36,821 nt of DNA from Streptomyces ficellus (GCF_030406405.1 NZ_JAUEPL010000059.1:1-36821); one strand, 5' to 3'; positions 15,437 to 26,891 are shown, counted from the stretch's first letter. The notes: generated from the sequence alone by a model not told the origin. Program-made: numbers and translations.

Positions 15437-16635
15437 TTCGTCGATCCTTGTACGGTCACCTGGTACGCGCCCTCGGCGGTCGCCACCATGTCGATCCACG
15501 CGCCCTGCGGATGGCCGCACCGGCGCGCGCAGCCCGACCAGTGCACGGGCAGCGCACCCTCGCGGGGCCGCGCGTCCGCCCGTACGTCGGACAGGGACTT
15601 CGCACAGCCCGGCCGGCCCGTGCACGCGCTCACCTCGGCCCAGGGGGAGTCGCTACGGGTGATGAACCCCGCCTCGTCCAGGGCGCGCAGCCGCTGCTCG
15701 GCCGCCACCCGGTCGGCGAAGTCCGGCAGCACGAACCCGCGCCACGGCGTCACGCGCACCTCCCGTGCGGGCAGCAGCGCCCGGAACTGGGCCGTCGTCA
15801 CCCGCCCGAGCCGGGCCAGGACGCAGACCGACCGGTCGCCGACGACGCCCGGCGCGGGCGGCGCACCGACCGGAAGCGCCGCGTCCGCCACGTACTCCGC
15901 CGCGATCGCCGCGCGCCGCAGGTGTTCCGCCACGTCCACGTCCTGCCCCGCCGGCAGCTCCCGCACCCGCCACGCGCCCGTGCCCGCTTCCCGGGCCGCC
16001 GCCAGGAACGCGTCCGCCGCCGCCAGCGCGGCGCGCGGCGCGTCGGCGGAGGAGACCCGGTACGCCGCCTGCCCGATGCGTACCAGAGCGGTACCAGCGG
16101 CTTCTGCGAGCAACGTCACATCGGGCGCCAGGGCCGCCACGTCACCCCGGCCGTCGTCCACGGCGAACAGGAAGCGGCCGGACAGTTCGGTCGTCCAGTC
16201 CTCGGCGCACAGCAGCTCGTCCAGGCGCGCGGCCCACGCCCGCACCTGCGCGCCGGCGAGGGGTGAGACCACCATGTTCCGTACCCGCTCGTGCCGTTCG
16301 GACGGCAGCAGGCCCGCCTCCCGCAGCGCGTCCGCCAGCTGGAGCCCGCAGCCTTCGCCCAGGCCCCGCAACTCCACGTTGCCGCGCGAGGTCAGGGACA
16401 GGTGCCCGTCGCCCAGGCGGTCCGACGCGTCGGCCAGGACACGGACTTGACGGGGCGTCAGTACGCCGGTCGGGATGCGGAGCCGGGCCAGCGCGCCGTC
16501 GTCGGCCCGGTGCAGCCGGAGCGCACCGGGGCAGGCGTCACCGCGCTCACGTACGCGGTCCGGTACGCGGTCCCGTATGTGAGCTTCGCCCCGGTCCTGG
16601 GGGTTTGGTGAGCTGGGCGGCATGGCGGCGAGCAT
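15433..16635 (-). CDS. cobG: Precorrin-3B synthase (aerobic ring-contraction monooxygenase)
   Basis: A 400-residue protein of the nitrite/sulfite reductase type. It oxidises precorrin-3A with O2 ahead of ring contraction. The N-terminal half has the ferredoxin-like repeat with LSLTSRGNVELRGL, and the C-terminal half has SACTGRPGCAKS and HWSGCARRCGHP. Its cysteines at 338, 344, 369 and 373 form the CX5C...CX3C set that binds the [4Fe-4S] cluster. The ATG at 16635 is supported by GAGG 8 nt upstream. Its start lies in the same divergent gap as the cobN riboswitch, so its promoter must overlap that element on the opposite strand. It is the first gene of cobG-cobH-cobIJ. Confidence 0.92.
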   Translation of the reverse strand: MLAAMPPSSPNPQDRGEAHIRDRVPDRVRERGDACPGALRLHRADDGALARLRIPTGVLTPRQVRVLADASDRLGDGHLSLTSRGNVELRGLGEGCGLQLADALREAGLLPSERHERVRNMVVSPLAGAQVRAWAARLDELLCAEDWTTELSGRFLFAVDDGRGDVAALAPDVTLLAEAAGTALVRIGQAAYRVSSADAPRAALAAADAFLAAAREAGTGAWRVRELPAGQDVDVAEHLRRAAIAAEYVADAALPVGAPPAPGVVGDRSVCVLARLGRVTTAQFRALLPAREVRVTPWRGFVLPDFADRVAAEQRLRALDEAGFITRSDSPWAEVSACTGRPGCAKSLSDVRADARPREGALPVHWSGCARRCGHPQGAWIDMVATAEGAYQVTVQGSTK

Positions 16636-16647
16636 ACGCGCAGCCTC

Positions 16648-16653
16648 TACTAT
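16648..16653 (+). promoter_or_regulatory. Possible -10 element of the cobN leader
   Basis: TACTAT fits an actinobacterial TANNNT -10 box and would start transcription near 16660, just before the riboswitch. No convincing -35 is seen. It overlaps the cobG ribosome-site region on the other strand. Confidence 0.3.
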
Positions 16654-16654
16654 G

Positions 16655-16770
16655 CAAACGGCACAGGGTCCCAGGGCCCTAGGGAGGAAGCCCGGTGCGA
16701 ATCCGGCGCGGTCCCGCCACTGTGAGCCCGGCGGCTGCCGGGCGAGTCAGGAACTCCCGCCACCCACGAC
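16655..16770 (+). promoter_or_regulatory. Cobalamin (AdoCbl) riboswitch
   Basis: The leader of cobN holds the standard cobalamin-riboswitch blocks in order: an aggguccc-type segment, ggtgcgaatccggcgcggtc, the B12 box gtcccgccactgtga (gccactg at 16716-16722), a variable GC stem (agcccggcggctgccgggc) and agtcagga at 16745-16752. Downstream, GGGG-cgaggaca-CCCC forms a further hairpin beside GAGGAAGG (16792-16799), the cobN ribosome site, so control is probably at translation initiation, with effector binding repressing cobN. No second riboswitch is seen for cobG or cobL. Confidence 0.94.
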
Positions 16771-16810
16771 CACCCGGGGCGAGGACACCCCGAGGAAGGC
16801 CCGGCACGCT

Positions 16811-20403
<3,593 letters not shown>

Positions 20404-20407
<4 letters not shown>

Positions 20408-21102
20408 GCATCACGGTCGGCGGTGAGGACGAGGAGCTGTCGGATCGACTCGACGAGGAACTGACCGCGTTCAACACCGCCGCGACCGGGGCCGGTGACC
20501 ACGCCGAGCTGTCCGTCCGGGCCACGGACGACGAGTCGGGCGAGCTGATCGGCGGGCTGACCGGCTGGACCTGGGGCGGCCTCGGCGCGGTCGACATGCT
20601 GTGGGTCCGCGAGGACCAGCGCGGCACCGGGCTCGGCACCCGGCTGATGCGCGCGGCGGAGGACGAGGCGCGGCGGCGCGGCTGCGGCCATATGACCGTC
20701 TCCTCGTACTCCTTCCAGGCACCGCCCTTCTACCGGCGCCTCGGGTACGTCGAGACGGGCCGCGTCGAAGGGGTACCGGGCGGGCACGTGGACGTGTACT
20801 TCCAGAAGTCACTGGAGCCGTCGCCGTCCGCCACGCCGCTGTTCCAGGTGGCCGTGGTGCTGGATTACCCGGCGGACGCGGTCGAGGAGGCCCGGGGGCA
20901 CGAGGACGGCGTGCTCGCGCTGCTGCCCCGCCACGGCGGCCGGCTGGAGCGGCGGCTGCGCACGGCGGACGGGCTGTCGGAGCTGCACCTGCTGACGTTC
21001 CCCTCCGAGGACGCCTACCGCGCCTACCTGGCGGACCCGGAGCGCACGCCGGACGGGCGGATCACCACGCGCGTGCTGGCGGTCACCGAGGTGCACGGCT
21101 GA
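20404..21102 (+). CDS. GNAT acetyltransferase fused to a dimeric alpha/beta-barrel-like domain
   Basis: A 232-residue protein. Residues 1-138 are a GNAT domain: VDMLWVREDQRGTGLGTRLM (63-82) carries the acetyl-CoA loop RGTGLG, and APPFYRRLGYVETGR is the usual late strand. Residues 145-232 (FQVAVVLDYPADAVEEA, then DGRITTRVLAVTEV) look like a small ferredoxin-like or antibiotic-monooxygenase/DUF1330-type domain. The ATG at 20404 lies in the cobN stop (ATGA), so it is likely translated from the cobN message and under the same riboswitch. The acceptor is unknown, and nothing ties it chemically to cobalamin. Confidence 0.8.
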
Positions 21103-21106
21103 GCGG

Positions 21107-21241
21107 GTAGTCACCGCGATCACCGGGGTGAGCGGCCGCCTTGGCCGCCGCGTCGCCCGGCGCCTCACCGGCCACGCCCCGATGACGCTGCGCGAACACC
21201 TGGCCGCCCACCCGCGCTCGTACGCCCAGCTGCTCCTCTGA
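21107..21241 (+). pseudogene. Internally deleted NmrA/SDR-family oxidoreductase remnant
   Basis: A single open frame of 44 residues joins an N-terminal Rossmann motif (AITGVSGRLGRRVARRL) directly to PMTLREHLAAHPRSYAQLL, which is the typical C-terminal tail of NmrA-like NAD(P)H-binding proteins of about 280 residues. The middle, roughly 230 residues, is missing and the joint is in frame. There is no ordinary start codon at the usual position. It follows the GNAT-fusion gene by 4 bp. It reads as a deletion scar rather than a gene. Confidence 0.7.
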
Positions 21242-21249
21242 CACCCTGG

Positions 21250-22461
21250 TTACGCCCGGCCCAGCGCCCGGGAAACCGCTTCCCAGGTCGGCTCGATCGG
21301 TTGGAGCGGTGTGCCGCCCACCCCGAGGTCCTTGAAGCCGCTGGAGGTGGACACGCACACCACCGGTCCGTCGACGTCACCCTCCCGGGCCGCCCACTGC
21401 CGGAACCCCGCCAGCCCCGCCGCGGCCGACAACTCCGCCCACACGCCCTGCCCGGCCAGTTCGTCCCGGGCCCGGGTCAGCTCCTCGTCCGTCACCAGCA
21501 GCGCGTCACCCCCGCTGTCGCGTACCGCACGGACGGCACGGTTGCCGCCCGCCGCGCAGTCGATCGCGTACGCGCCGGTGGTACCGACCTCGATGACGGC
21601 CGCCGGAGCCCTGGTCCTGATCGCCGCCGCCAAGGGGCCGCCGGTCGCCGGCTCGCAGCCGAACACCGGGGGCACCGTGTCCGTCACGCCCAGGTCGCGC
21701 AGCTCGCGGAAACCCTTCCAGACACCGAACAGCAGCTCGCCGTAGCCCGTGGGGACGAAGACCGCGGCCGGAACCCCCAGTTCGCCATGGATCTCGTACG
21801 CGATGGTCTTGTACCCCTCCGGTCCGAAGGGGTGACCGGTGTGCGTACGGGTCAGGTTGCTCACGGTGTGGTAGCCGAGCCGGTCGCCGATCTCGGCGAG
21901 CAGCGGCCAGCGGGCCTCCTGCGGAACGGCGAACACGTCCGCTCCGTACGCCTGGAGGAAGGAGGCCACCGCCGGGGGCGTACCGGCCGACGTCAGGACG
22001 ACGCAGCGCAGCCCGGCCCGCGCGGCGTAGGCGGCGGCGGAGGCGCCGTGGTTGCCGGAGGAGGCCACCGCGATGCCTTTGGCGCCCACCCGGACGGCCG
22101 CGCTGACCGCGACCCGGTTGAGCCGGTCCTTATGGCTCCACGTGGGGTTGCGCGACTCGTCCTTGATCCACAGCCCGTCACCGAGGGGAACGAGCGCGGT
22201 ACCGCCCTCGCCGAGCCCCGGCGCGTCGAGCGGCGGGAGCAACGGCGCCCACCGCTCCAGCCCGCCGCCGCCCATGGGGCGCGTGAACAGGTCCGCCGGG
22301 GTGTCCTCGTAGGCGTAGTCCACCTCGACCGGGTAGACCATGTCGGCCGTCGCCGTGCGCGGGCAGCCCCGCAGGAGCGGTGGATGGAGCGGGTAGCGCA
22401 GGCCCGGGTCGCCCAGCGAACGCTGGGAGCGGGCGAGGGACACCGCGGGGTGCGCGGTCAT
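21250..22461 (-). CDS. Threonine synthase-like PLP-dependent enzyme
   Basis: A 403-residue fold-type II PLP enzyme. The lysine that binds PLP is K111 in SHKDRLN; SSGNHGASAAAYAARAGL (134-151) binds the cofactor phosphate, and VEVGTTG-like and CVSTSSGFKDLG stretches complete the active site. The order fits threonine synthase and its relatives, though true substrate is uncertain because secondary copies in Streptomyces may act on other phosphorylated or hydroxy amino acids. The ATG at 22461 is preceded by AAGGAG at 6 nt, a strong site. It is transcribed divergently from a LuxR-type regulator and converges with the deletion remnant. Confidence 0.85.
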   Translation of the reverse strand: MTAHPAVSLARSQRSLGDPGLRYPLHPPLLRGCPRTATADMVYPVEVDYAYEDTPADLFTRPMGGGGLERWAPLLPPLDAPGLGEGGTALVPLGDGLWIKDESRNPTWSHKDRLNRVAVSAAVRVGAKGIAVASSGNHGASAAAYAARAGLRCVVLTSAGTPPAVASFLQAYGADVFAVPQEARWPLLAEIGDRLGYHTVSNLTRTHTGHPFGPEGYKTIAYEIHGELGVPAAVFVPTGYGELLFGVWKGFRELRDLGVTDTVPPVFGCEPATGGPLAAAIRTRAPAAVIEVGTTGAYAIDCAAGGNRAVRAVRDSGGDALLVTDEELTRARDELAGQGVWAELSAAAGLAGFRQWAAREGDVDGPVVCVSTSSGFKDLGVGGTPLQPIEPTWEAVSRALGRA

Positions 22462-22539
22462 CGGCGACTCCTTGATCCCCGGCCGGACGGCGTGGCCACG
22501 GCGGCCGGAGGGGGCGGCGGGAAAATAGCGAACCAGCCT

Positions 22540-22569
22540 GTCATATCCCCGAGTTAGACTCCAGGCCAA
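22540..22569 (-). promoter_or_regulatory. Candidate promoter for the threonine synthase-like gene
   Basis: On the minus strand TTGGCC (22569-22564) and TATGAC (22545-22540) are spaced 18 bp, a fair match to a SigA-type promoter, with a start near 22533 and a leader of about 70 nt. An inverted repeat GAGT-tag-ACTC (22551-22561) lies between the elements and could be an operator for the divergent regulator. Confidence 0.4.
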
Positions 22570-22663
22570 TCACGCTGGGACGGCCTCCTGACCGGCGCGG
22601 GACCGACCATCCTGCCCATCGCACACGGCCGTTCGAGGTGGCGAACGACGGGGGCGCGACGCG

Positions 22664-23650
22664 ATGAGAACAGACATGTCCGGGCTGGGGATAACGGCCG
22701 CGCAGGAGGCGGTGTACCGGCACTTCCTGAGAAACCCGCACACCTCCGAGGACGAGATCCACACCTTGCTCGGCCTGCCGCGGCAGGAGGTCGGCGAGAG
22801 CGTGCTCCGCCTGTGCGCGCTGGGCGTGCTGAACCGCACCGGACCGGACGCGCTGGCGGCCGCCGACCCGGAGACGGCCGTGGACCGTCTGACCGACCTG
22901 CGCCTGCGCGAGCTCCACGAGGAGCTGGCCCGGGTCACCCAGTCCCGCCACCTCGTCGCCGAACTGCGGCAGGAGCAGGCCAGGGACGGCGTCGCCGCAC
23001 CGTGCGTCGAACGGCTGGCGGACGTCGAGCTGATCCGTGCCCGGATCGACGATCTGGCCTTCTTCGCCCGCGAGGAGATCCTCTCCGTCGAGCCGTACGG
23101 CGAGCTGACCCCCGAGAACATCGCGCACGCCCGCCCCCTCGACCAGCGCTGCCTGCGACGCGGCGTGCGCATCCGCAGCGTCCTGCCGCGCACCGCGCTG
23201 GACCATCCGCCCACCGCCGGCTATCTGCGCGAACTGGCCTCGCAGGGCGCGCTGATCCGGGTCGCGCCGAGCGTCACCGAGCGCATCCTCGTCTACGACC
23301 GCAGCACCGCACTGGTGCCCGCCGACCCCGATGACACCACGCGCGGCGCGCTGCTGGCCCGCGAGGACGGCCTCGTCGCCAATGTCCTCGCCCTGTTCGA
23401 GAAGATCTGGAGCGAGGCGGAGCCCCTGCCGCCGCAGGACGACGACGGCGGGGCCACGGACCACCCCACCGAACTGGAACAGCGGGTGCTGGCGTCGATG
23501 TGCCGGGTCAGCAAGGACGAGATCGGCGCGCGCGAGCTCGGCATCTCCGTGCGCACCTACCGGCGCCATATCGCCGACCTGATGCAGCTGCTGGGTGCGG
23601 CGGGCCGGCCTCAGGCCGCCCTGCTGGCCCGCGAACGTGGCTGGATCTGA
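22664..23650 (+). CDS. LuxR-type helix-turn-helix transcriptional regulator
   Basis: A 328-residue regulator. Residues 5-65 form a TrmB-like winged helix (AVYRHFLRNPHTSEDEIHTL), a middle region of about 200 residues contains a coiled-coil-like helix (RLRELHEELARVTQSRHLVAEL) and a PLD-like sensory part, and residues 275-328 form a LuxR/GerE helix-turn-helix (KDEIGARELGISVRTYRRHI, then PQAALLARERGWI). There is no phosphoacceptor domain. Such regulators often control neighbouring natural-product or peptide genes in Streptomyces. ATG 22664 and ATG 22676 are both possible starts and neither has a strong ribosome site. The gene is divergent from the PLP enzyme and converges with the eight-gene minus-strand run. 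Confidence 0.85.
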   Translation: MRTDMSGLGITAAQEAVYRHFLRNPHTSEDEIHTLLGLPRQEVGESVLRLCALGVLNRTGPDALAAADPETAVDRLTDLRLRELHEELARVTQSRHLVAELRQEQARDGVAAPCVERLADVELIRARIDDLAFFAREEILSVEPYGELTPENIAHARPLDQRCLRRGVRIRSVLPRTALDHPPTAGYLRELASQGALIRVAPSVTERILVYDRSTALVPADPDDTTRGALLAREDGLVANVLALFEKIWSEAEPLPPQDDDGGATDHPTELEQRVLASMCRVSKDEIGARELGISVRTYRRHIADLMQLLGAAGRPQAALLARERGWI

Positions 23651-23682
23651 ACCCTGCGGCGCACGGCCGGGGTGGAAGGCGC

Positions 23683-23720
23683 CATCAGTCCGCGACATCA
23701 GTCCGCGACATCAGTCCGCA
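23683..23720. repeat. 13-bp tandem repeat, three units
   Basis: catcagtccgcga occurs at 23683-23695 and 23696-23708, with a nearly complete third copy (catcagtccgca) at 23709-23720. The stop codon of the 93-aa minus-strand gene (23711-23713) lies in the third copy. The array fills the convergent gap after the LuxR-type gene. Confidence 0.92.
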
Positions 23721-23992
23721 GCGGCGTCCGGGGACGCGTCCCGGGAGGCGTCCGGCAGGCACCAGCCGCGCAGTGCGCGGTCCCCGAGCGCCTGTGCCAC
23801 CGCCGCGCGGGCGGTGTCCTCGGCCACTCCGACCCACAGGGTGATCCGGTCGGCGGACACGCGCGTGGCGCACGGCCATTCCGGCGGGAGCAGGGCCAGC
23901 AGGCGGATCACGGTCAAGGGCGCGGCGGGCGCGTCCGCACCCCGGCGCACGACCCGGATGCGCACGTCCGGGCGGCCGTTGCCGCCGCTCAT
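23711..23992 (-). CDS. Small conserved protein of unknown function
   Basis: A 93-residue protein reading MSGGNGRPDVRIRVVRRGAD, then a compact alpha/beta part LTVIRLLALLPPEWPCATRV, ITLWVGVAEDTARAAVAQAL and a short acidic tail. The beta-alpha-beta pattern recalls a small ACT-like fold, but no family is recognised. The ATG at 23992 overlaps the stop of the FAD oxidoreductase (ATGA), so it is co-translated with it and may act as a partner. Longer open frames reading through it from upstream are frames of the oxidoreductase gene. It is the last gene of the minus-strand run and ends inside the 13-bp repeat. Confidence 0.72.
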   Translation of the reverse strand: MSGGNGRPDVRIRVVRRGADAPAAPLTVIRLLALLPPEWPCATRVSADRITLWVGVAEDTARAAVAQALGDRALRGWCLPDASRDASPDAAAD

Positions 23993-25440
23993 GACGCGGG
24001 ACCGAGATCCGGAGCCGTACGGATGCCGAACTCGCGGCGCAGGGCCGAACGCGCCGCCCAGTAGCCCGCCATGCCGTGAACGCCGGGGCCGGGCGGCGTG
24101 GACGCCGAGCACAGGTAGACGCCGGGCAGGGGGGTCCGGTAGGGGTCGACACGCGGCACCGGGCGCAGCAGCGACTGGCCGAGGGTGACGGCCCCCGCCA
24201 GGATGTCGCCGCCCACGTAGTTGGGGTTGTAGGCCTCGAACCCGGCGGCGGTGACCGCCCGTTCGGCCAGCACCGTGTCCGTGAAGCCGGGCGCGTGCCG
24301 CTCGATCGCGGCCCGGATCATGGGCAGCGGGTCGCGGGTGTCGCCGTTGGGCACGTGCGCGTACGCCCATACCGGCCGCCTGCCGCGCACGGCCCGGCCC
24401 GGATCGGTGACGGCGGGGTCGACGAGCATGACGAACGGTTCGCGGGTCGGGACGCCGCGCGCCGCCCGGGTCTCCTGCCGCAGGATCGTGGCGCGGTCGC
24501 CGCCCAGGTGGACCGTACCGGCGCGGCCGACGTCCGGGTCGCGCCAGGGGACCGGCGCGGAGACCAGGAAGTCGGCCTTCGCCGCGCCGGGGCCGTACCG
24601 GAAGCGGGCCAGGGCGCGCGCGTAGCGGTCCGGCAGGCGGCCCCCGGCGAGGGTGAGGAACCCCTTGGGCGCCACGTCCAGCAGGACGGTCCGCGCGCCC
24701 TTCAGCTCGCGCAGGTCCCCCACGGGCGACCCCGTGCGGATACGGCCGCCGTGCGCCGCCAGGTCGTCCGTGAGCGCCCGGGCGATGGCGGCGCTGCCTC
24801 CCCTCGGCAGCGGCCAGCCCGTGCCGTGCCCGAGGTGCCCGAGCATGACGGCGATCGCGCCCGAGGCGAGGCTCGGCAGCCGGCCCACCGCGTGCGCGGC
24901 CACCCCGGTGAGCAGGGCCGCCGCCTCCTCGGTGGCGAAGCCGTGGAAGGGGCCGCCGTGGCGCAGCACCCGCGGGGCCAGCAGCGCCGGGGCGGTGAGG
25001 TCACCGGGCAGGGAGCGCTGCGCGGACAGCATGAAGTCGACGACACCCTCGCTGTGCTCGACCAGGGGTGCCATGAGCCGCCGCCACCGCGCGCCGTCCG
25101 CGCCGAGTCCGGCGCAGGTGGCGGCGAGGTCGCGGTGGGCGAGGGCGGCGGGCCGGCCGTCGAGCGGGTGGGCGTAGCTGATCTCGGGGTGCAGCAGGTC
25201 CACCCCCCGGGCGGTCAGGCCGAACTCGCGGAAGAACCGCGAGGCGGCGGCCATGGGGTGGACCGCGGCACACAGGTCGTGCACGACCTCGCTGTCGAAC
25301 AGCGAGGCCGTGCGCAGGCCGCCGCCGACGTCGCCGGCGCGTTCGTGGATCTCGACGCGCAGACCGGCGCGGGCCATGGTGACCGCGGCGGCCAGTCCGT
25401 TGGGGCCGCTGCCGACGACAGCGACGTCGACGTCCGTCAT
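23989..25440 (-). CDS. Phytoene-desaturase-like FAD-dependent oxidoreductase
   Basis: A 483-residue flavoprotein. The N-terminal VAVVGSGPNGLAAAVTMARAG (residues 8-28) is the dinucleotide-binding motif of FAD enzymes and is followed by VEIHERAGDVGGGLRT, the usual RxGG segment. The C-terminal GVYLCSASTPPGPGVHGMAGYWAA is the FAD-binding end seen in the phytoene desaturase/COG1233 group. No carotenoid genes adjoin it, so a carotenoid substrate is unlikely. The ATG at 25440 follows the serine hydrolase gene by 4 bp, and its stop overlaps the 93-aa gene. It is part of the promoter-distal half of the run. Confidence 0.87.
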   Translation of the reverse strand: MTDVDVAVVGSGPNGLAAAVTMARAGLRVEIHERAGDVGGGLRTASLFDSEVVHDLCAAVHPMAAASRFFREFGLTARGVDLLHPEISYAHPLDGRPAALAHRDLAATCAGLGADGARWRRLMAPLVEHSEGVVDFMLSAQRSLPGDLTAPALLAPRVLRHGGPFHGFATEEAAALLTGVAAHAVGRLPSLASGAIAVMLGHLGHGTGWPLPRGGSAAIARALTDDLAAHGGRIRTGSPVGDLRELKGARTVLLDVAPKGFLTLAGGRLPDRYARALARFRYGPGAAKADFLVSAPVPWRDPDVGRAGTVHLGGDRATILRQETRAARGVPTREPFVMLVDPAVTDPGRAVRGRRPVWAYAHVPNGDTRDPLPMIRAAIERHAPGFTDTVLAERAVTAAGFEAYNPNYVGGDILAGAVTLGQSLLRPVPRVDPYRTPLPGVYLCSASTPPGPGVHGMAGYWAARSALRREFGIRTAPDLGPAS

Positions 25441-25444
25441 CCCT

Positions 25445-26332
25445 TCATCGGCCTCTCGGTGCTTGTCGGCCCTGCGGGGCCTTCTTCGCCTCGGCGAGCA
25501 GCTTCAGCCCGGCCCGGTCCGTGCCGGCGGGCCGGCCGCCGAGCCGGTGCACCACCGCCCAGACGCCGGTGCCGGGAAAGGCACCGGCGAAGACGGAGGC
25601 GTCCCGGGTGGCTCCGTTGTGCCAGCGCAGTTCGCCCGCGCTCTGCCAGGACAGCGCGGGCCCGCCCAGCGCCCGGTCCACCAGCAGGCCGGTCACCAGG
25701 GCGGCAACGGCCCGGGGGGTGGCCCACAGGCCGCCGGCGGGCAGGATGGGGCCGGTCATGGTCCACGGCGCGCGGGGCCGCCCGAACAGGCCACGCGCGG
25801 TCAGAGTCCGGTCGGCGGGCGGCCGGGCCGTGACCTCGGCCACCCCCAGCGGGCCGAGCACGTACTCGCGCAGCAGATCCTCGTACGTGCCGCCGCCCGC
25901 CGCCTCCAGGGCGGCGCCGAGCACGGCGTAACCGAGGTTGGAGTATTCCTCGGTGGCCCCGGGCCGCCGCACCGCGATCTCGTCCAGCCGCCGCAGTATC
26001 CGGTCGAACTCCTCGGCGCCGAGGGTCGCGTACGGATCGCGCGGATCGGTCGAGGACGGCAGCGGATGCAGCCGGGGAAGGCCCGACGTGTGGTCGGCCA
26101 GCTGCCGCAGGGTGATGCCGGAGGTGGCGGGAACGGCCGGGAGCCACCCGGTCAGCCGGTCGTCGGCGTCGAGCCGCCCGGCCTCGGCCAGCCGGGCCAG
26201 CAGCGTGCCGGTGAGCACCTTGGTGAAGGAGCCGATCTCGACGTACGCGTCCGGGTCATGGCCGTGCTCGGCGCGCACCAACCCGCCGCCGGTGATCGCG
26301 CAGAGCGGCGCGGGGCGCAGCAACCGCCTCAT
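25445..26332 (-). CDS. Beta-lactamase-fold serine hydrolase (class C/PBP-like)
   Basis: A 295-residue enzyme with the active-site set SFTK (S35, K38), YSN (Y130-N132) and HNG (H237-G239), which takes the place of KTG. This HxG third motif is common in esterase/EstB-like or peptidase members. GLPRL and ILPAGGLWATPRAVA are other family blocks. There is no signal peptide, so it should be cytoplasmic, unlike resistance beta-lactamases. The ATG at 26332 overlaps the upstream gene's stop (ATGA). Substrate could be an ester or peptide. Its place in a run with secreted peptide genes makes a peptide-tailoring role thinkable but unproven. Confidence 0.87.
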   Translation of the reverse strand: MRRLLRPAPLCAITGGGLVRAEHGHDPDAYVEIGSFTKVLTGTLLARLAEAGRLDADDRLTGWLPAVPATSGITLRQLADHTSGLPRLHPLPSSTDPRDPYATLGAEEFDRILRRLDEIAVRRPGATEEYSNLGYAVLGAALEAAGGGTYEDLLREYVLGPLGVAEVTARPPADRTLTARGLFGRPRAPWTMTGPILPAGGLWATPRAVAALVTGLLVDRALGGPALSWQSAGELRWHNGATRDASVFAGAFPGTGVWAVVHRLGGRPAGTDRAGLKLLAEAKKAPQGRQAPRGR

Positions 26333-26823
26333 GTGCCGGCCCACTCCCTCAGCAGCGCCTGGCGCTCCGCCGGCTTCGGCGTCGAGCCGTCGGCGTTCCT
26401 GCCCCATTCCATGAGGGTCAGCGGGGAAGCGGTGCCGTCGGCGAACCGGGCCAGCAGCTCCTGCGAGAGGGCGGCCTCCTCGGGTTCGTACGCACCGGCG
26501 GCGGCCGAGTGGACGGGCAACTCCACGACACCGTCCGCGGTGTCGAGCCGCACGATCATCTCGGGCGGTTCGCCCGTGCCCCCCAGCGCGGCGGTGAGCA
26601 CCGTCTCCACCGCCAGCGACAGCCGGCGGCGGGACGCGCTGCTCACCGGGGCGCCCTCGACCGTCGCCGAGCGCAGCTCGGCCCACGTCCAGGTACGCGA
26701 GCCATCGGGCCCGGCGGCTTCCACGCCCTCACCGGTCAGCCGCACACCACGGCCCTCGGTGCCGGGCGGGGCACCCACGTACACCGCCTCCGCAGTGATC
26801 CAGAACAGTCCGACCATCGCCAC
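26329..26823 (-). CDS. Conserved protein of unknown function, PH-like N-terminal part
   Basis: A 164-residue soluble protein. Residues 1-60 (GLFWITAEAVYVGAP, GVRLTGEGVEAAG, TWTWAELRSATVEG) form a run of short strands like a PH-type or GRAM-type barrel. The C-terminal part has a helix EAALSQELLARFADG and ends in a charged tail. The GTG at 26823 is preferred because GGGAG lies 6 nt upstream; the ATG two codons later is too far from it. Its stop overlaps the serine hydrolase start. A 68-bp gap separates it from the HTTM gene, so a separate promoter is possible. Confidence 0.68.
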   Translation of the reverse strand: MAMVGLFWITAEAVYVGAPPGTEGRGVRLTGEGVEAAGPDGSRTWTWAELRSATVEGAPVSSASRRRLSLAVETVLTAALGGTGEPPEMIVRLDTADGVVELPVHSAAAGAYEPEEAALSQELLARFADGTASPLTLMEWGRNADGSTPKPAERQALLREWAGT

Positions 26824-26891
26824 AGTTGACTCCCGCTCGTGTGTATTACGGCCCGTCCGGGCGGGCGGCACGGCCGCCTGCGCCCGGACGA

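Noticed and set aside
23989..25440. Carotenoid biosynthesis gene cluster
   Set aside because: The FAD enzyme resembles phytoene desaturases, but no crtE, crtB or cyclase gene is present.
25445..26332. Antibiotic-resistance beta-lactamase
   Set aside because: No signal peptide and HNG in place of KTG; an esterase or peptidase-like member is more likely.
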